64,000 nt of DNA from Bufo bufo (taxonomy: Eukaryota; Chordata; Amphibia; Anura; Bufonidae). Shown here piece by piece: positions 11,601 to 23,326 of the stretch; the first letter of the stretch is position 1; every line of letters begins with the position of its first letter. Location: the NCBI RefSeq assembly GCF_905171765.1, contig NC_053392.1:401747399-401811398 (forward strand). Direction: 5' to 3'. The position numbers and the translations under genes were made by a program. The notes under the pieces were generated by a model that saw only the letters and a program-made list of their open reading frames with translations, was not told the origin of the DNA and ran no database searches.

Positions 11601-12345
11601 GATTCAGGCATTTGAAATACAGCCATTTGGTGCTCCAATATTGAATTCAGGCCTACACTGGTTCAGAAAGTGTGAGATACACCCTCTACATGGGTTTGAT
11701 TCAGGCATTTGAAATACAGCCATTTTGGTCAAAGAAATCTTTAATTCAGGCCTACACTGGTTCAGACCGTGTGAGATACACCCTCTATATACAGGGGTTT
11801 GATTCAGGCATTTGAAATACAGCCATTTTGGGCAAAGAAATCTTTAATTCAGGCCTACACTAATTCAGACAGTGTGAGATACACCCTCTACATACAGGGG
11901 TTTGATTCAGGCATTTGAAATACAGCCATTTGAAATACAGCCATTTTATGCAAATAAATATTTAATTCAGGCCTACACTGGTTCAGACAGTGTGAGAAAC
12001 ACCCTCTACATACAGTGGTTTGATTCAGGCATTTGAAATACAGCCATTTTGGTCAAAGAATTCTTTAATTTAGGCCTACACTGGTTCAGACCGTGTGAGA
12101 TACACCCTCTACATACAGGGGTTTGATTCAGGCATTTGAAATACCGCCATTTGTTGCAACAGTATTGAATTCAGGCCTACACTGGTTCAGGCTGTGTGAG
12201 ATGCACCCTCTACATACAGGGGTTTGATTCAGGCATTTGAAATACAGCCATTTTGGGCAAAAAAAATCTTTAATTGAGACCTAGTCTGGTTCAGGCCGTG
12301 TGAGATACATCCTTTACATAATGTTGTTCTATTCTACTATTAACT
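8600..12345 (+). repeat. ~3.7-kb minisatellite in hAT-2 leader (100/118-bp units)
   Basis: There are about 34 units built on GTGAGATACACCCTCTACAT, CAGGGGTTTGATTCAGGCAT, TTGAAATACAGCCATTT and AGGCCTACACTGGTTCAG. Two unit lengths alternate: about 100 bp, and about 118 bp carrying an extra CATTTGAAATACAGC block. Divergence between units is low. The array lies wholly between promoter and transposase start, and no reading frame is conserved. Confidence 0.9.
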
Positions 12346-12379
12346 AAACACCCATTTAGGGCAAGATCCTAAATTCGAA

Positions 12380-15300
12380 AATCTAAAGAGAGCGTCATCT
12401 AAGGGATGTGGCCCAGGTCATGGTGCTGCTGGTTGAGCTCCTGTTGCAGGGAGAGGACGTGGTCGATCTGTGCCTGCTACACGCACAAGTGAAACCCTTT
12501 CCTCAGGTGCGAGTAGGTGACAAAACCTGCAGCGGTATTTGGTCGGGCCTAATGCTGCTCTACGAATGGTGAGGCTTGAACAAGTACAGGCGATATAGTA
12601 GATTGGGTTGCTGACAAAGAATCCAGTTCCTTCACATTGTCTCCCACCCAGTCTCCTGCAGAAATACCACAGTTGGCACCTGCAGCCGATGTCCATCAGT
12701 CTTTCACCTCACCCCCTTGCAAATCAGCCAAGCAGTCTGAGCCCCAAATCATGCAGCAGTCTCTTCTGCTTTTTGATGACTCTGTTAGCAGGGTTTCCCA
12801 GGGCCATCCACCTAGCCCTGCCCCAGAAGTGGAAGAGATTGAGTGCACCGATGCCCAACCACTTATCTTTCAAGATCAGTACATGGGAGGACCATCGCAG
12901 CACGTCTCGGATGATGACGAAACACAGGTGCCAACTGCTGCGGCTTTTGAAAGTGTGCAGACCAACAAGGAAGGCAGAGGTGAAGAGTGGGTGGATGATG
13001 ATGTGGAGGACGATGAGGTCCTCGACCCTGCATGGAATCAAGTTCATGCGAGTGACCTATGTAGTTCGGAGGAAGAGGCGGTGGTCACACAGAGCCACCA
13101 GCACAGCAGAAGAGGGAGCAGGGTGCAAAAGCGGAGCGGTGGGCCTGCTACTGCCCACCGCAGCAAGGGACTGAGCACACCAAAGCCAGCTCCAAGGAGT
13201 TCCCTGGCGTGGCAGTTCTTCAGACAATGTGCTGACGACAAGACACGAGTGGTTTGCACGCTGTGCAATCAGAGCCTGAAGCGAGGCATAAACGTTCTGA
13301 ACCTGAGCACAACCTGCATGACCAGGCATTTAAGTGCAAAGCACGAGCTGCAGTGGAGTAGACACCTCAAAAACCAAGAAAGGTCTCTGGCTCCTCCTGC
13401 TTCCTCTTCTGTCGGCCTCTTCATCCACCTCTGGAGTGACAGTGCCACCTGCCACCCCGCAAACAGAGGATCTGCCAGCAACACCAACACCTGGGTCACC
13501 AAGCATCTCCACAATGTCCCACGGAAGCGTTCAGCTCTCCATCTCCCAAACGCTGGAGAGGATGAGGAAGTACCCCCCTACCCACCCGCGATCCCTAGTC
13601 CTGAATGCCAGCATTTCCAAATTACTGGCCTTTGAAATGCTGTCATTCCGTCTTGTGAAGATAGATAGTTTTAAAGGCCTTATGGCGGTGGCTGTCCCAC
13701 AGTACGTCGTGCCAAGCCGCCACTACTTTTCAAGGTGAGCCATCCCTTCCCTTCACAACCAAGTAGGGGACAAAATCAGGTGTGCACTGTGCAACGCCAT
13801 CTGTGGCAAGGTGCACCTGACTACGGATACGTGGACCAGTAAGCACGGTCAGGGCCGTTATATCTCCATAACAGCACACTGGGTAAATGAAGTGGCGGCT
13901 GGGTCTGAGGCAGATAGCAGTTTGGCGCATGTCCTTCCACCACTGAGGATTGCAGGGCGCTTCAGTTTGCCTCCTGTTGCTTCCTCCTCCTATTCTGCTT
14001 CCTCATCCTCTACCAGCTCCTCATCCGGTCAGCATAACACCTTCACCACCAACTACAGCACAGCCAGGGGAAAACAACAGCAGGCAGTTTTAAAACTTAT
14101 CTGTTTGGGTGACAAACCCCACACCATTTAGGAGATGTGGACGGGCCTTGAACAACAGACTGATGAGTGGTTTGTGCCAGTCAGCCTCAAGCCCCGCCTG
14201 GTGGTGTGCTATAATGGGCGAAATCTCGTTGCAGCTCTGGGACTAGCCGGTTTGACGCACATCCCTTGCCTGGCGCATGTGCTGAATTTGGTGGTGCAGA
14301 GATTCCTTAAAAAATACCCTGATATGTCAGAGCTGCTGCATAAAGTGCGGGCCGTCTGTGCGTGCTTTTGGCGTTCTCACCCTGCTGCTGCTCGCCTGTC
14401 AGCGCTGCAGTGTAACTTCGGCCTTCCCGCTCACCGCCTCATATGCATTGTGCCCACAAGGTGGAACTCCACCTTGCACATGCTGGCCAGACTGTGCGAG
14501 CAGAAGCAGGAGATAGTGGAGTTTCAGCTGCAGCACGCACGGGTGAGTCGCTCAGCAGAACAGCACCACTTCACCACCAATGACTGGGCCTTCATGCGAG
14601 ACCTGTGTTCCTTGTTGCGCTGTTTTGAGTACTCCACCAACATGGCCAGTGCCGATAACGCCGTTCTCAACGTTACTATCCCACTTCTATGCCTCCTTGA
14701 AAAAACGCTCCTGATGTGGCACAGGAGGAGGAGGAGGAACAGGGATCGTTTCGTAGGGTTTCAGGCCAGTCATTCCCACGTGGCTCCCACGTGGTTTGTG
14801 GGTTCCTGCACCCACAAACCCAAGGTACACAATTGTCCAGCCAGGGCACAGTTTTGGAGGATGACAAGGTGGAGGAGATGGAGGAGGAACCAGTTCACAG
14901 CAGGGTGGCACCCAGACCAGCTCATGGCCATCACTGGTGCGTGGATGGGGGGATACAGAGGACAAAGACGATACACCTTCCACAGAGGACACCTTTTCAT
15001 TGCCTCTGGGCAGCCTGGCACACATGAGCGATTACATGCTGCAATGTCTCCGCAATGACTGCCGAGTTGCCCACATTCTAACTTGTGCTGATTACTGGGT
15101 GGCCACGCTGCTGGATCCCCATTACAAGGACAACGTACCGTCCTTAATTCCCTCACTGAAGCATGATCGCAAGATGCGCGAGTACAAGCGCACGCTGGTA
15201 GACGCGCTGCTGGTGGCATTCCGACCTGACAGCGGGGGCACAGTGGAAGCACAAGGCGAAGGCAGAGGACGAGGAAGAGGTCGCCAATGCTGCTGGGGCA

Positions 15301-15668
15301 CCGCCAGCACCTCAGAAGGCAGGGTTAGCATGGCTGAAATGTGGAAAAGCTTTGTCAGCACGCCACAACAACCAGCACCACCAGCTGATATGGAATGTCT
15401 TAGCAGGAGGCAGCATTTCACCAACATGGTGGAGCAGTATGTGTGCACACGCCTACACGTACTGAACGACGGGTCTGCCCCCTTCACTTTCTGGGTCTCC
15501 AAATTGGGCACATGGCCTGAGCTTGCCCTTTAAGCCTAGGAGGTGATGGCCTGCACTGCAGCCAGTGTATTATCAGAACGTGTGTTTAGCACGGCAGGGG
15601 GCCGCCTGTCCACAGCCAATGTGGACAAGCTCACGTTCAGTAAAATGAACCAGGCATGGATCCCTTAG
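12380..15668 (+). pseudogene. hAT-2 BED-type transposase (broken)
   Basis: Homologous in order to hAT-1 and hAT-3. The GR-rich N-terminus at 12380-12600 has lost its start codon and carries stops near 12596. The frame 12637-13635 contains the acidic region and an intact-looking BED finger (VVCTLCNQS..TRHLSAKH), then a frameshift near 13400. The next frame ends at a TGA (13736-13738) after SRHYFSR. LTTDTWTS follows at about 13811, and a TAG lies at 14129-14131. The frame 14135-15058 has CLAHVLNLVVQRF and TRWNSTLHML, but the second catalytic motif reads VVCYNG, where the related copies have VVCDNG or VVSDNG, so a catalytic Asp is lost. After further shifts, 14937-15533 carries LLDPHYKDN. The dimerisation block (ASVLSERVFSTAGG) lies at 15562-15605 in another frame. 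At least six lesions are present; it cannot encode an active enzyme. Confidence 0.88.
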
Positions 15669-16280
15669 GACTTGTCCGTACCTTGTCCTGAATAGACATG
15701 TATATCGGCACTAACCAGCCATTGTTATACTGCAGCTCAATTGCTCATGTTTGTATTTTGGATATTTCGCACTCTTTTGGAGTGTACCCTATTTTTGAAA
15801 AATAAAATTAAAACCAAAAACCTGTGTTGGCTACCTCGTCCTCCACCGCCGCTTCTACCTACACCGCTACGTTCACCGCCTCCTCAAACTCCTACTCCAT
15901 ATGGAACTCCACCTCATAAATAATTTTTTTTTTTTATTTGTACGTGTTTTATTTTATATCATTTTACTACTTTGTCATTTACATTTTCGGGTAAAATTCA
16001 CCAATTTTTGGATGTATAGTACCACTGCTATACCTAGTAGGCCGGTTAAAAAAATAAAAATAAATTGTCATTAACATTTTCGGGTAAAATTAACCAAATT
16101 TTGGGTGTATAGTACCACTGCTAAACCTAGTAGGCCGGTTAAAAAAATAAATCAAATTGTCATTAACATTTTCGGGTGAAATTCACCAATTTTTGGGTGT
16201 ATAGTACCACTGCTATACCTAGTAGACAGGTTTAAAAAAAAAAATTGTCAGTTACATTTTTTGGTGAAATTCACAAAAAA
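15669..16280 (+). repeat. hAT-2 3' UTR with ~90-bp tandem repeat
   Basis: An AATAAA signal at 15801-15806 is followed by a proline-codon-like CACCGCC stretch shared with hAT-4's 3' end, then three to four units of ~90 bp (ACATTTTCGGGT starts near 15981, 16074, 16165; a diverged one at 16254). The family's normal 3' terminus seen in hAT-3 and hAT-4 is absent. Confidence 0.65.
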
Positions 16281-17225
16281 AACAACTTCAAAGGATGTCA
16301 AAGGAGTTTTTCATCCCTCTTTTAGAAAGTGTAAAAAAGACCCCCATTTTGGACCAGTAGCAAGGGTCTAACATTGTGGAGAGACAGTAGTCCCTCTGTC
16401 GAATAGTGATAATGCTGCTGTCACTACGCAAACAACTCATTTGCGCAAGGGACACAGAGGGACTCCCTGTCTCCATCTCCACTTTATACTGCCAAAGTTT
16501 GTTGGGGTCATCTGTGTCATCTTTGTCGTCGCCCTCTAGCTTCACCTGCTCCTGTCCTGTCCCTTGGGCAGATAAACCACCTAGGTCTGTATAGACTTCC
16601 TTGGCGTTTATGTCCTCCTCCTCCTATTCCTGTGCCAGTTCAGCCTCCACCGGGCTCAGGTGGCCGTAAGATGTAGACGCCACATCTTCTGTCATTTTGC
16701 CAGTCAGATTTATCAGCATCCCCTCCAAGACATGAAGGAATGGAATGACATCATTCATCCCGTAGTCCTGGAAACAGACAAATAAAGTGGCCTCCTCAAA
16801 GATCCTGAGCAAATGACAGGTGTCACGGATGAGCTGCCACTGTCTAAAGTCAAAGTTACACCGGGGACAGTCCTGTCCATCTGCATCATCAAGAAATTGG
16901 TCACGGGTTTCCTCTGCTCATACAGTCGGTGCAACATGTGGAGGGAGGAGTTCCAATTTGTAGAAACTTCGTAGATAAGGCCATGTAGGGGAACACCATT
17001 CAGCTCAAGGAGGGCGTGTTTTGCACAGTAAGAGTGACTGAAGTGCATGCACAGTTTCCTTGATATTTACAAGACATCTTGCATTTGGATGTAAGACTTA
17101 AGGAACCGGGTGACAACCAGACTAAAGACATGCACCATGCAGGGCGCATGGGTCAGCCCTTCTTTACCCAGCACAGACAGAATGTTCTTCCCGTTATCGA
17201 TGACGATGGTTCCTATCACCGTTTC
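16281..17225 (-). pseudogene. hAT-6 transposase fragment (different hAT family)
   Basis: The minus-strand frames in order are: IDNGKNILSVLGKEGLTHAP followed by CMVHVFSLVVTRFLKSY (17080-17225), a block with STNWNSSLHMLHRLYEQRK (16755-17048), then LHVLEGMLINLTGKM (16624-16812), and LSTMLDPCYWSKMG (16288-16545). These match the hAT core motifs (second Asp, CxxHxxN, RW region, LLDP). The sequence is much diverged from hAT-1 to hAT-5. The catalytic Asp is retained in IDNGKN, but stops and shifts occur between blocks, and both ends are missing. It joins the hAT-2 3' region directly at about 16281. Confidence 0.7.
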
Positions 17226-17515
17226 GGGATTTAATTTGTGGCAAATTTAGTTTATTTCACTTTGATTCCCTCAACACTACTGATGACCTATCTCCTGGAT
17301 TTGTCATCAGTATCTGATCGGTGGGGGTACGACATCCGGGACCTTGCCTATCAGTTGTTTGAGACAGCACTGGCTCTCCTGTGAGCACCACAACCTTCTC
17401 CATTGTGTAGCGGTTGTGCTTTGTATTGCAGCTAAGCTCCATTCACTTTAATCTGAGCTGCACATAGGCCACATCACCGATGAACGTGTCGTCACTTGCC
17501 TAGGGAGAGAAGCGA
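17226..17515. repeat. Dispersed repeat fragment
   Basis: Contains ACTGATGACCTATCTCC followed by an inverted partner GGATTTGTCATCAGTATCTG, then GATCGGTGGGGGTACGACAT. I recognise this as an abundant amphibian interspersed repeat, but I cannot assign its class from the sequence. No coding. Confidence 0.4.
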
Positions 17516-17559
17516 GAAGGCCACATCCAGCAGATAGGTAATCAGTATTAACCCCTTTA

Positions 17560-18085
17560 AAGATGATCAAGAGAAAGTGGAGGCGCCCAGAGCTAAATTT
17601 CCAGTGTTATGGCAAAGAGTTTGAATACATATGTGTTTGTGAAATTTTCGTGGGAGGGATAACTTTTTTTATTTTTTTATTTTAGCACAAGTCCGCAACA
17701 TAAGAAAATGTTAATAAAACAAAAGGGCCTTTAGACTTGCATTATAGATACATAGAATCTTAATATAAAAATAGAATGAAAATGACATAACATAAAATTA
17801 TATGCACAAATAAATTGGAGGCACCCAGAGCTACATTTCCAGTGTTATAGCAAAGGGTTTGAATGCTTGGTCTATGTGAAATTTTAGTTTTTCCTTTTTA
17901 ATAAATTAGCAAAAATTGTGTGCACATTGGTGGGAGGTAAAACTTTATTTTTTTTATTTTAGCACAAGTCAACAACATAAGAAAATGTAAATAAAATGAA
18001 ATGGTCTGCATTGTAGATACATCGAATCTTGTTATAAAAATAGAATGAAAATGACATAACGTAAATTTATATGCATGAATAAATC
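17560..18085. repeat. ~243-bp direct duplication
   Basis: GGAGGCGCCCAGAGCTA at about 17580 recurs as GGAGGCACCCAGAGCTA at about 17818. Downstream TTTTAGCACAAGTC..AACATAAGAAAATGT and AAAATAGAATGAAAATGACA also occur twice with the same spacing. No coding capacity. Confidence 0.65.
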
Positions 18086-19540
18086 AGCTCATGGAGTTTG
18101 ATTTTCAACTGGAATTTTTTTTTGACGATTTTACTTGACTATATCTTTTTCCCTACCTGCTCTCCGTCACTCTTCAATGTCCTTTCATATTTTCAAAAGA
18201 TTTAGTCTGAAAGTTAAATTGTCTGCCAAAATGAGCTCACTACCTTGTCAGTTATGCTATCCAGTGAAATATATTTTCTGCTTCATTCTGCTGATAAATG
18301 CCATTGTTGACATATGATCCTCAGGGGCTCAGTTTGAAAGATAGAGCATGAGATATAGCTATATAACATAGAAGGGACTTTTTTATTTATTATTTAAACT
18401 CAGTGGTGAACATAATTAGTTTATTTCATATTCTGTATTTAATAAATTATTTGTTAATCCATAATAACATACTACAATTTGATAAGAACTACATTTTAAG
18501 GAATTTTGCATATAGTATGATGTAGTTCAATGTCAACCATAACATAAGCATGTTAAAGTTTTGTGTATTTTAAAATAGTTAAAAATATGAGCAAGTAAAA
18601 TGCATCAATAATCACTTTCAAATTGATATACAGTTTATTTGGTAACATTGACGGTTTTGTGCACACTTTAGAATTTTTAATACCGGTATATATTTTTTAT
18701 AAGATATATGATTGTATGTATAAGAACAGATGAAATGTGTTATTCATTTCATTGGATTTAATTGAAAAGCAATTTTTTTGTCTAATTAAAGTGTACTCAT
18801 TTGTCTATTTTTTATTTAAATAAACATAAGTAGAAAGTGTTTTTGAGATGTGAAAATGTTTACAGATGTTCATGGCAACACTTGGCAGAAAAAGTCAAAG
18901 TAAGAAAGATAGGAAATCTTTGAATCAAACTTCAGAAGGGATTAAAATAAAGTGCAAATTGAACAGGAAGTTTTTATTGAGATTAGCTGCAAGGTGCAAA
19001 TGAGACAACTCAGACAACTATAATATCGAAAAGAATCCTCATGAAAGAAAAGGTTCTAATAATAATAAACTTTATTTTGGATTGAGTTAAAAATTTTAAT
19101 TAGTGTACCGGAAATAAGAGATGGCATTCTGAGTCTAGTTGTAGAGGAAACAGATGTAGACTAAAGATGAACAAATCAAAATCCAATTCATCTAATATAT
19201 AAAAGAAAAAAAATATTCAATTTTTGTGTCTGAATTGATTCAACACAAATCAAATATGCTCCAATTGGCCTGAAAATTGGTCTATGACACTCTGAGGTCT
19301 CCTAGGGCTAATTTAAAAAAATATATAATTTATATCTTCTTTATATTTTTACACATATTTGCACTCTCTCCCCTCCCCCACCCTGTTTTACCTCTTGAAC
19401 ACAATGACAGAAATAGCAAATAATGTCAGTGTGGCACTGACATATATAGCTATGAGTAAATGCATGGTTTCTGGTGTTAACAATGTTGTCATGAGAGTGT
19501 AGGGAACAGTGCAGCCCTGAGTTCTACCCTCACCACTGTC
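18086..19540. other. AT-rich DNA without recognised gene
   Basis: No frame with protein-like content, no repeat structure and no element end recognised. It may be ancient decayed repeat sequence. Confidence 0.5.
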
Positions 19541-20815
19541 CCTACCTATTTGCACAATCGGTCCTAAGTGACGGACCACAACCGGACGGCAGTCCCTTCT
19601 TAACGAAGTGCAGGGGCCTAAACCAAAATAGGAAAAAGAGTAGCAAGATAGAAATCCAAACAGGCAAAATCAGGAACTGATCAGGATCCAAAAACAGATA
19701 CAAATACACAGCAAGTGAAACCAGGAGATAATGACACAAACAAAGGCAAGGTCACAGCAGAGTCAAATACCAGGAGATCACATCAGAGGCCAATTCAGTA
19801 ATCCCAAGCAATGTCAAACTCAGCAGGCTCAGTGATCCAGAGTAGCAAATACTCAGCTAGCTAGTGAGGCTTAGAAAACCAATCACATGCACTTGCTGCT
19901 AGCAGATGCCTGTTTAAGGCTACTTTCACACTAGTTTTTGCTGTATCCGGCAGGAATCAGAAGAAATGCTTCCGTTAATGATATTACAACCGTCTGCATC
20001 TGTTATGAACGGATCCGGTTGTATTATTTTTAACGTAGCCGAGACGGATCCGTCATGAACTCCTTGAAAGTCAATGGGGGATGGATCAGTTTTTTGTTGG
20101 GTCAGATTGAGTCAGAGAAAACGGATCTGTCTCCATTGACTTGCATTGTGGTTCATGCCAGATCCGTTTTCCTCCGCATCCCATGACGAAAAGAAAACCT
20201 CAGCTTTCTGCGGTCATCCCATGACGAAAAGAAAACCTCAGCTTGCTGCGGTTTTCTCTCCGGTATGGGAACACAACCAAATGGAATGGAATGCATTTTG
20301 GAGCATTCCATTCTGTTCAGTTACGTTTTGTCCCCATTGACAATGAATGGGGACAAAACGGAAGCATTTTTCTCTGGTATTGAGATCCTTTGATGGATCG
20401 TGTGAAAGTAGTCTAAATAGCCCTCCTCAGGAGACATGTGATGCCGCCACAGAGCCTGATTGACTAATAAGCAAACTAGGATGCAAGACCAAACAGCCTC
20501 AATTTCAGCAGGGCCAGTTTCCATAGCAACAAAGAGGCCGGACTCGCTGAGGGGGCACAAACAGGTAACAGACGTGACACAGCATGTTCAAAAGCACAGT
20601 TAGCCATGGAATGTGTAATGCCTTTTCTTATGAGAACCTTTCCAAAAAGTGTTCCTTGTTGGGGGCAGATGGTATTTAAACACACAGTGTTATAGGAAAA
20701 AAAAAAACTGTGGCTTATTGGGACAAGGCGTCCCTGCCACCTTTTACACACACGTTAATGTAATAAGGAACAGTGGCTTCGTCTGCACAAGTGTCCAAAA
20801 GTCATGCATTACAAG
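19541..20815. other. Unassigned repeat-like DNA around a MITE
   Basis: The sequence outside the MITE (19541-19917, 20414-20815) is CAG/CAAA-rich and reminiscent of an LTR or untranslated region. A possible TGTCACGTCTG start lies on the minus strand near 20580, but no partner end with a target duplication was found. No coding. Confidence 0.35.
19918..20413. mobile_element. 496-bp MITE with TAA target duplication
   Basis: Ends GGCTACTTTCACACTAG and, on the other strand, GACTACTTTCACACGATCC, flanked by TAA at 19915-19917 and 20414-20416. A 3-bp TAA duplication is typical of PIF/Harbinger. The interior has GGATCC/CGGATCCG repeats and a tandem CCCATGACGAAAAGAAAACC duplication at 20179-20238. Confidence 0.6.
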
Positions 20816-20843
20816 TAGAGATTAGCGAATTTTTAAAAATTTT

Positions 20844-21127
20844 TTGCAGATGGGTGGAAGACTTCAGGAATCACTTTACAGCCAGATTGAATGCGTGTTC
20901 CATGCAGGGCGCATGGCTCAGCCCTCCTTGATGCAGCGCCGACACAATATTCTTCCTGTTGTCGGTCAACATGGTTTCGATTTTGAGTTGTCGCGGAGAA
21001 AGCAAGTATTCGATTTCTTGATGAAGGACACAGAGCAGTTCCTCCCCTATGTGACTCCGTTCGCCCAGGCAAACCAGGTGTAGAACAGCGTGAGAGTGAT
21101 GAGAGGGGTCGCACATGGCTTTCATAC
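20844..21127 (-). pseudogene. hAT-7 transposase fragment
   Basis: The minus-strand frame reads AVLHLVCLGERSHIGEELL, then a diverged LKIETMLTDNRKNIVSALHQ (second catalytic Asp) and GLSHAPCMEHAFNLAVK (CxxHxxN). Only about 85 residues of the core remain, and the downstream core and C-terminus are absent. It is closer to hAT-6 (GLTHAPCMVHVFSLVV) than to hAT-1 to hAT-5. Confidence 0.65.
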
Positions 21128-21223
21128 ACTACATGCCTCCAACATAATTCTTGGATCTCTACATGAAAATAATGTAAATCGCGAGAGGGGCATATTTGGA
21201 AACATTGACTTCACAAGAGATGC

Positions 21224-21458
21224 AGAGCAGTGGAGTTTACTTTGAAATTTAAAATTTTAGCACTGCGTAAATCAGCCCATACAGCAAAAGGAGGTGTACA
21301 GTCACCCATCAATTTTCCCAAAAATATAGCAGTGGAGTTTACTTTGAGATTTAAAATTTCACCACTATGTAATTCCGCCCATACCGCAAAAGGAGGTGTA
21401 CATTCACCCATACATTTCCCTCCCAAAAAAGCCAGTGTCACAAAGAATTTCACCACTA
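21224..21458. repeat. ~100-bp leader minisatellite of hAT-7, left part
   Basis: Two units, each with AGCAGTGGAGTTTACTTTGA, AAAGGAGGTGTACA and TTCACCCATC-like segments, start at about 21226 and 21331. The array is split by the Tc1 insertion and continues after 23005. Confidence 0.65.
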
Positions 21459-23004
21459 CAGGGAGTGCAGAATTATTAGGCAAGTTGTATTTTTGAGGAT
21501 TAATTTTATTATTGAACAACAACCATGTTCTCAATGAACCCAAAAAACTCATTAATATCAAAGCTGAATATTTTTGGAAGTAGTTTTTAGTTTTAGCTAT
21601 TTTAGGGGGATATCTGTGTGTGCAGGTGACTATTACTGTGCATAATTATTCGGCAACTTAACAAAAAACAAATATATACCCATTTAAATTATTTATTTTT
21701 ACCAATGAAACCAATATAACATCTCAACATTCACAAATATACATTTCTGACATTCAAAAACAAAACAAAGACAAATCAGTGACCAATATAGCCACCTTTC
21801 TTTGCAAGGACACTCAAAAGCCTGCCATCCATGGATTCTGTCAGTGTTTTGATCTGTTCACCATCAACATTGCGTGCAGCAGCAACCACAGCCTCCCAGA
21901 CACTGTTCAGAGAGGTGTACTGTTTTCCCTCCTTGTAAATCTCACATTTGATGATGGACCACAGGTTCTCAATGGGGTTCAGATCAGGTGAACAAGGAGG
22001 CCATGTCATTAGATTTTCTTCTTTTTTACCCTTTCTTGCCAGCCACGCTGTGGAGTACTTGGACGCGTGTGATGGAGCATTGTCCTGCATGAAAATCATG
22101 TTTTTCTTGAAGGATGCAGACTTCTTCCTGTACCACTGCTTGAAGAAGGTGTCTTCCAGAAACTGGCAGTAGGACTGGGAGTTGAGCTTGACTCCATTCT
22201 CAACCCGAAAAGGCCCCACAAGCTCATCTTTGATGATACCAGCCCAAACCAGTACTCCACCTCCACCTTGCTGGCGTCTGAGTCGGACTGGAGCTCTCTG
22301 CCCTTTACCAATCCAGCCACGGGCCCATCCATCTGGCCCATCAAGACTCGCTCTCATTTCATCAGTCCATAAAACCTTAGAAAAATCAGTCTTGAGATAT
22401 TTCTTGGCCCAGTCTTGACGTTTCAGCTTGTGTGTCTTGTTCAGTGGTGGTCGTCTTTCAGCCTTTCTTACCTTGGCCATGTCTCTGAGTATTGCACACC
22501 TTGTGCTTTTGGGCACTCCAGTGATGTTGCAGCTATGAAATATGGCCAAACTGGTGGCAAGTGGCATCTTGACAGCTGCACGCTTGACTTTTCTCAGTTC
22601 ATGGGCAGTTATTTTGCGCCTTGGTTTTCCACACGCTTCTTGCGACCCTGTTGACTATTTTGAACGCTTGATTGTTCGATGACCACGCTTCAGAAGCTTT
22701 GCAATTTTAAGAGTGCTGCATCCCTCTGCAAGATATCTCACTATTTTTGACTTTTCTGAGCCTGTCAAGTCCTTCTTTTGACCCATTTTGCCAAAGGAAA
22801 GGAAGTTGCCTAATAATTATGCACACCTAATATAGGGTGTTGATGTCATTAGACCACACCCCTTCTCATTACAGAGATGCACATCACCTAATATGCTTAA
22901 TTGGTAGTAGGCTTTCGAGCCTATACAGCTTGGAGTAAGACAACATGCATAAAGAGGATGATGTGGTCAAAATACTCATTTGCCTAATAATTCTGCACGC
23001 AGTG
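21459..23004 (-). mobile_element. Tc1/mariner element (DD37E type), 1546 bp
   Basis: Ends CAGGGAGTGCAGAATTATTA and, on the other strand, CACTGCGTGCAGAATTATTA, flanked by TA (21457-21458 and 23005-23006). It carries one transposase gene on the minus strand and a second internal copy of the end motif near 21640. It is inserted inside the hAT-7 leader repeat, whose units continue on both sides. Confidence 0.9.
21776..22786 (-). pseudogene. Tc1-like DD37E transposase with one premature stop
   Basis: The ATG at 22786 opens a 337-codon frame ending at 21776. The frame is continuous except for one TAG at codon 44 (22655-22657). The N-terminus has a helix-turn-helix-like stretch (SKIVRYLAEGCSTLKIAKLL). 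In the 263-residue open part from 22567 the catalytic residues are D69 (VLWTDEM), D162 (FMQDNAPSH) and E200 (SPDLNPIENLW), with 37 residues between the last two. Length and motif order match a full Tc1/mariner transposase. A single stop suggests a recently dead copy. Confidence 0.85.
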
Positions 23005-23326
23005 TAAGTCGTTTTATACTGCAAAAGGAGGTGTACATTCACCCATACATTTTCCAAAAAAAAGCCAATGTCACGTAAAGAATTTCACCACTAAGTAAGT
23101 TATTCTATACCACAAAAGAAGGTGTACATTCACCCATCAATTTTCCCAAACAAAGGCCCTTTCACATAAAAAATTTCACCACTACGTAATTCGGTCCATC
23201 CCTTGAAAAGTGCTTCACCACATATAACTGCACCGCTGAACGGCAATTAGGCCCTAATTTTTTTATACTTTTACACAACATAAAAGGCTTTTTAACAGAT
23301 TAATGCAACGCAGGACGGCGAATATA
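23005..23326. repeat. hAT-7 leader minisatellite, right part, and unique leader
   Basis: Units with AAAAGGAGGTGTACATTCAC recur at about 23021 and 23113 before grading into unique sequence (CACCGCTGAACGGCAATTAG). This completes the array interrupted at 21458. Confidence 0.6.

Larger units (their letters stand above)
7576..16280 (+). mobile_element. hAT-2 transposon, 3' end missing
   Basis: The 5' terminus TAGGGTTGAGCGAACCTGAA at 7576 closely resembles the ends of hAT-3 (38096) and hAT-4 (28534). Promoter, untranslated leader, minisatellite, transposase and 3' untranslated region follow in order. The candidate left target site is GCCAGCAG (7568-7575). No right inverted repeat or second target copy is found: the 3' region runs into a different hAT fragment at about 16281, so the 3' end was lost by truncation or rearrangement. 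Confidence 0.75.

Noticed and set aside
14676..15252. Minus-strand frames of 63-160 aa opposite the hAT-2 transposase
   Set aside because: Antisense shadows of the transposase acidic insert; no conserved motif.
12380..15668. Domesticated ZBED-type host gene
   Set aside because: Multiple stops and frameshifts, a lost catalytic Asp, location inside a transposon with hAT 5' terminus, and no intron structure.
17270..17330. Hammerhead-like CTGATGA
   Set aside because: There is no GAAA with a paired stem II; the inverted repeat around it is explained by a dispersed repeat.
19400..20580. LTR on the minus strand starting TGTCACGTCTG
   Set aside because: No TG..CA partner end with matching target duplication was found.
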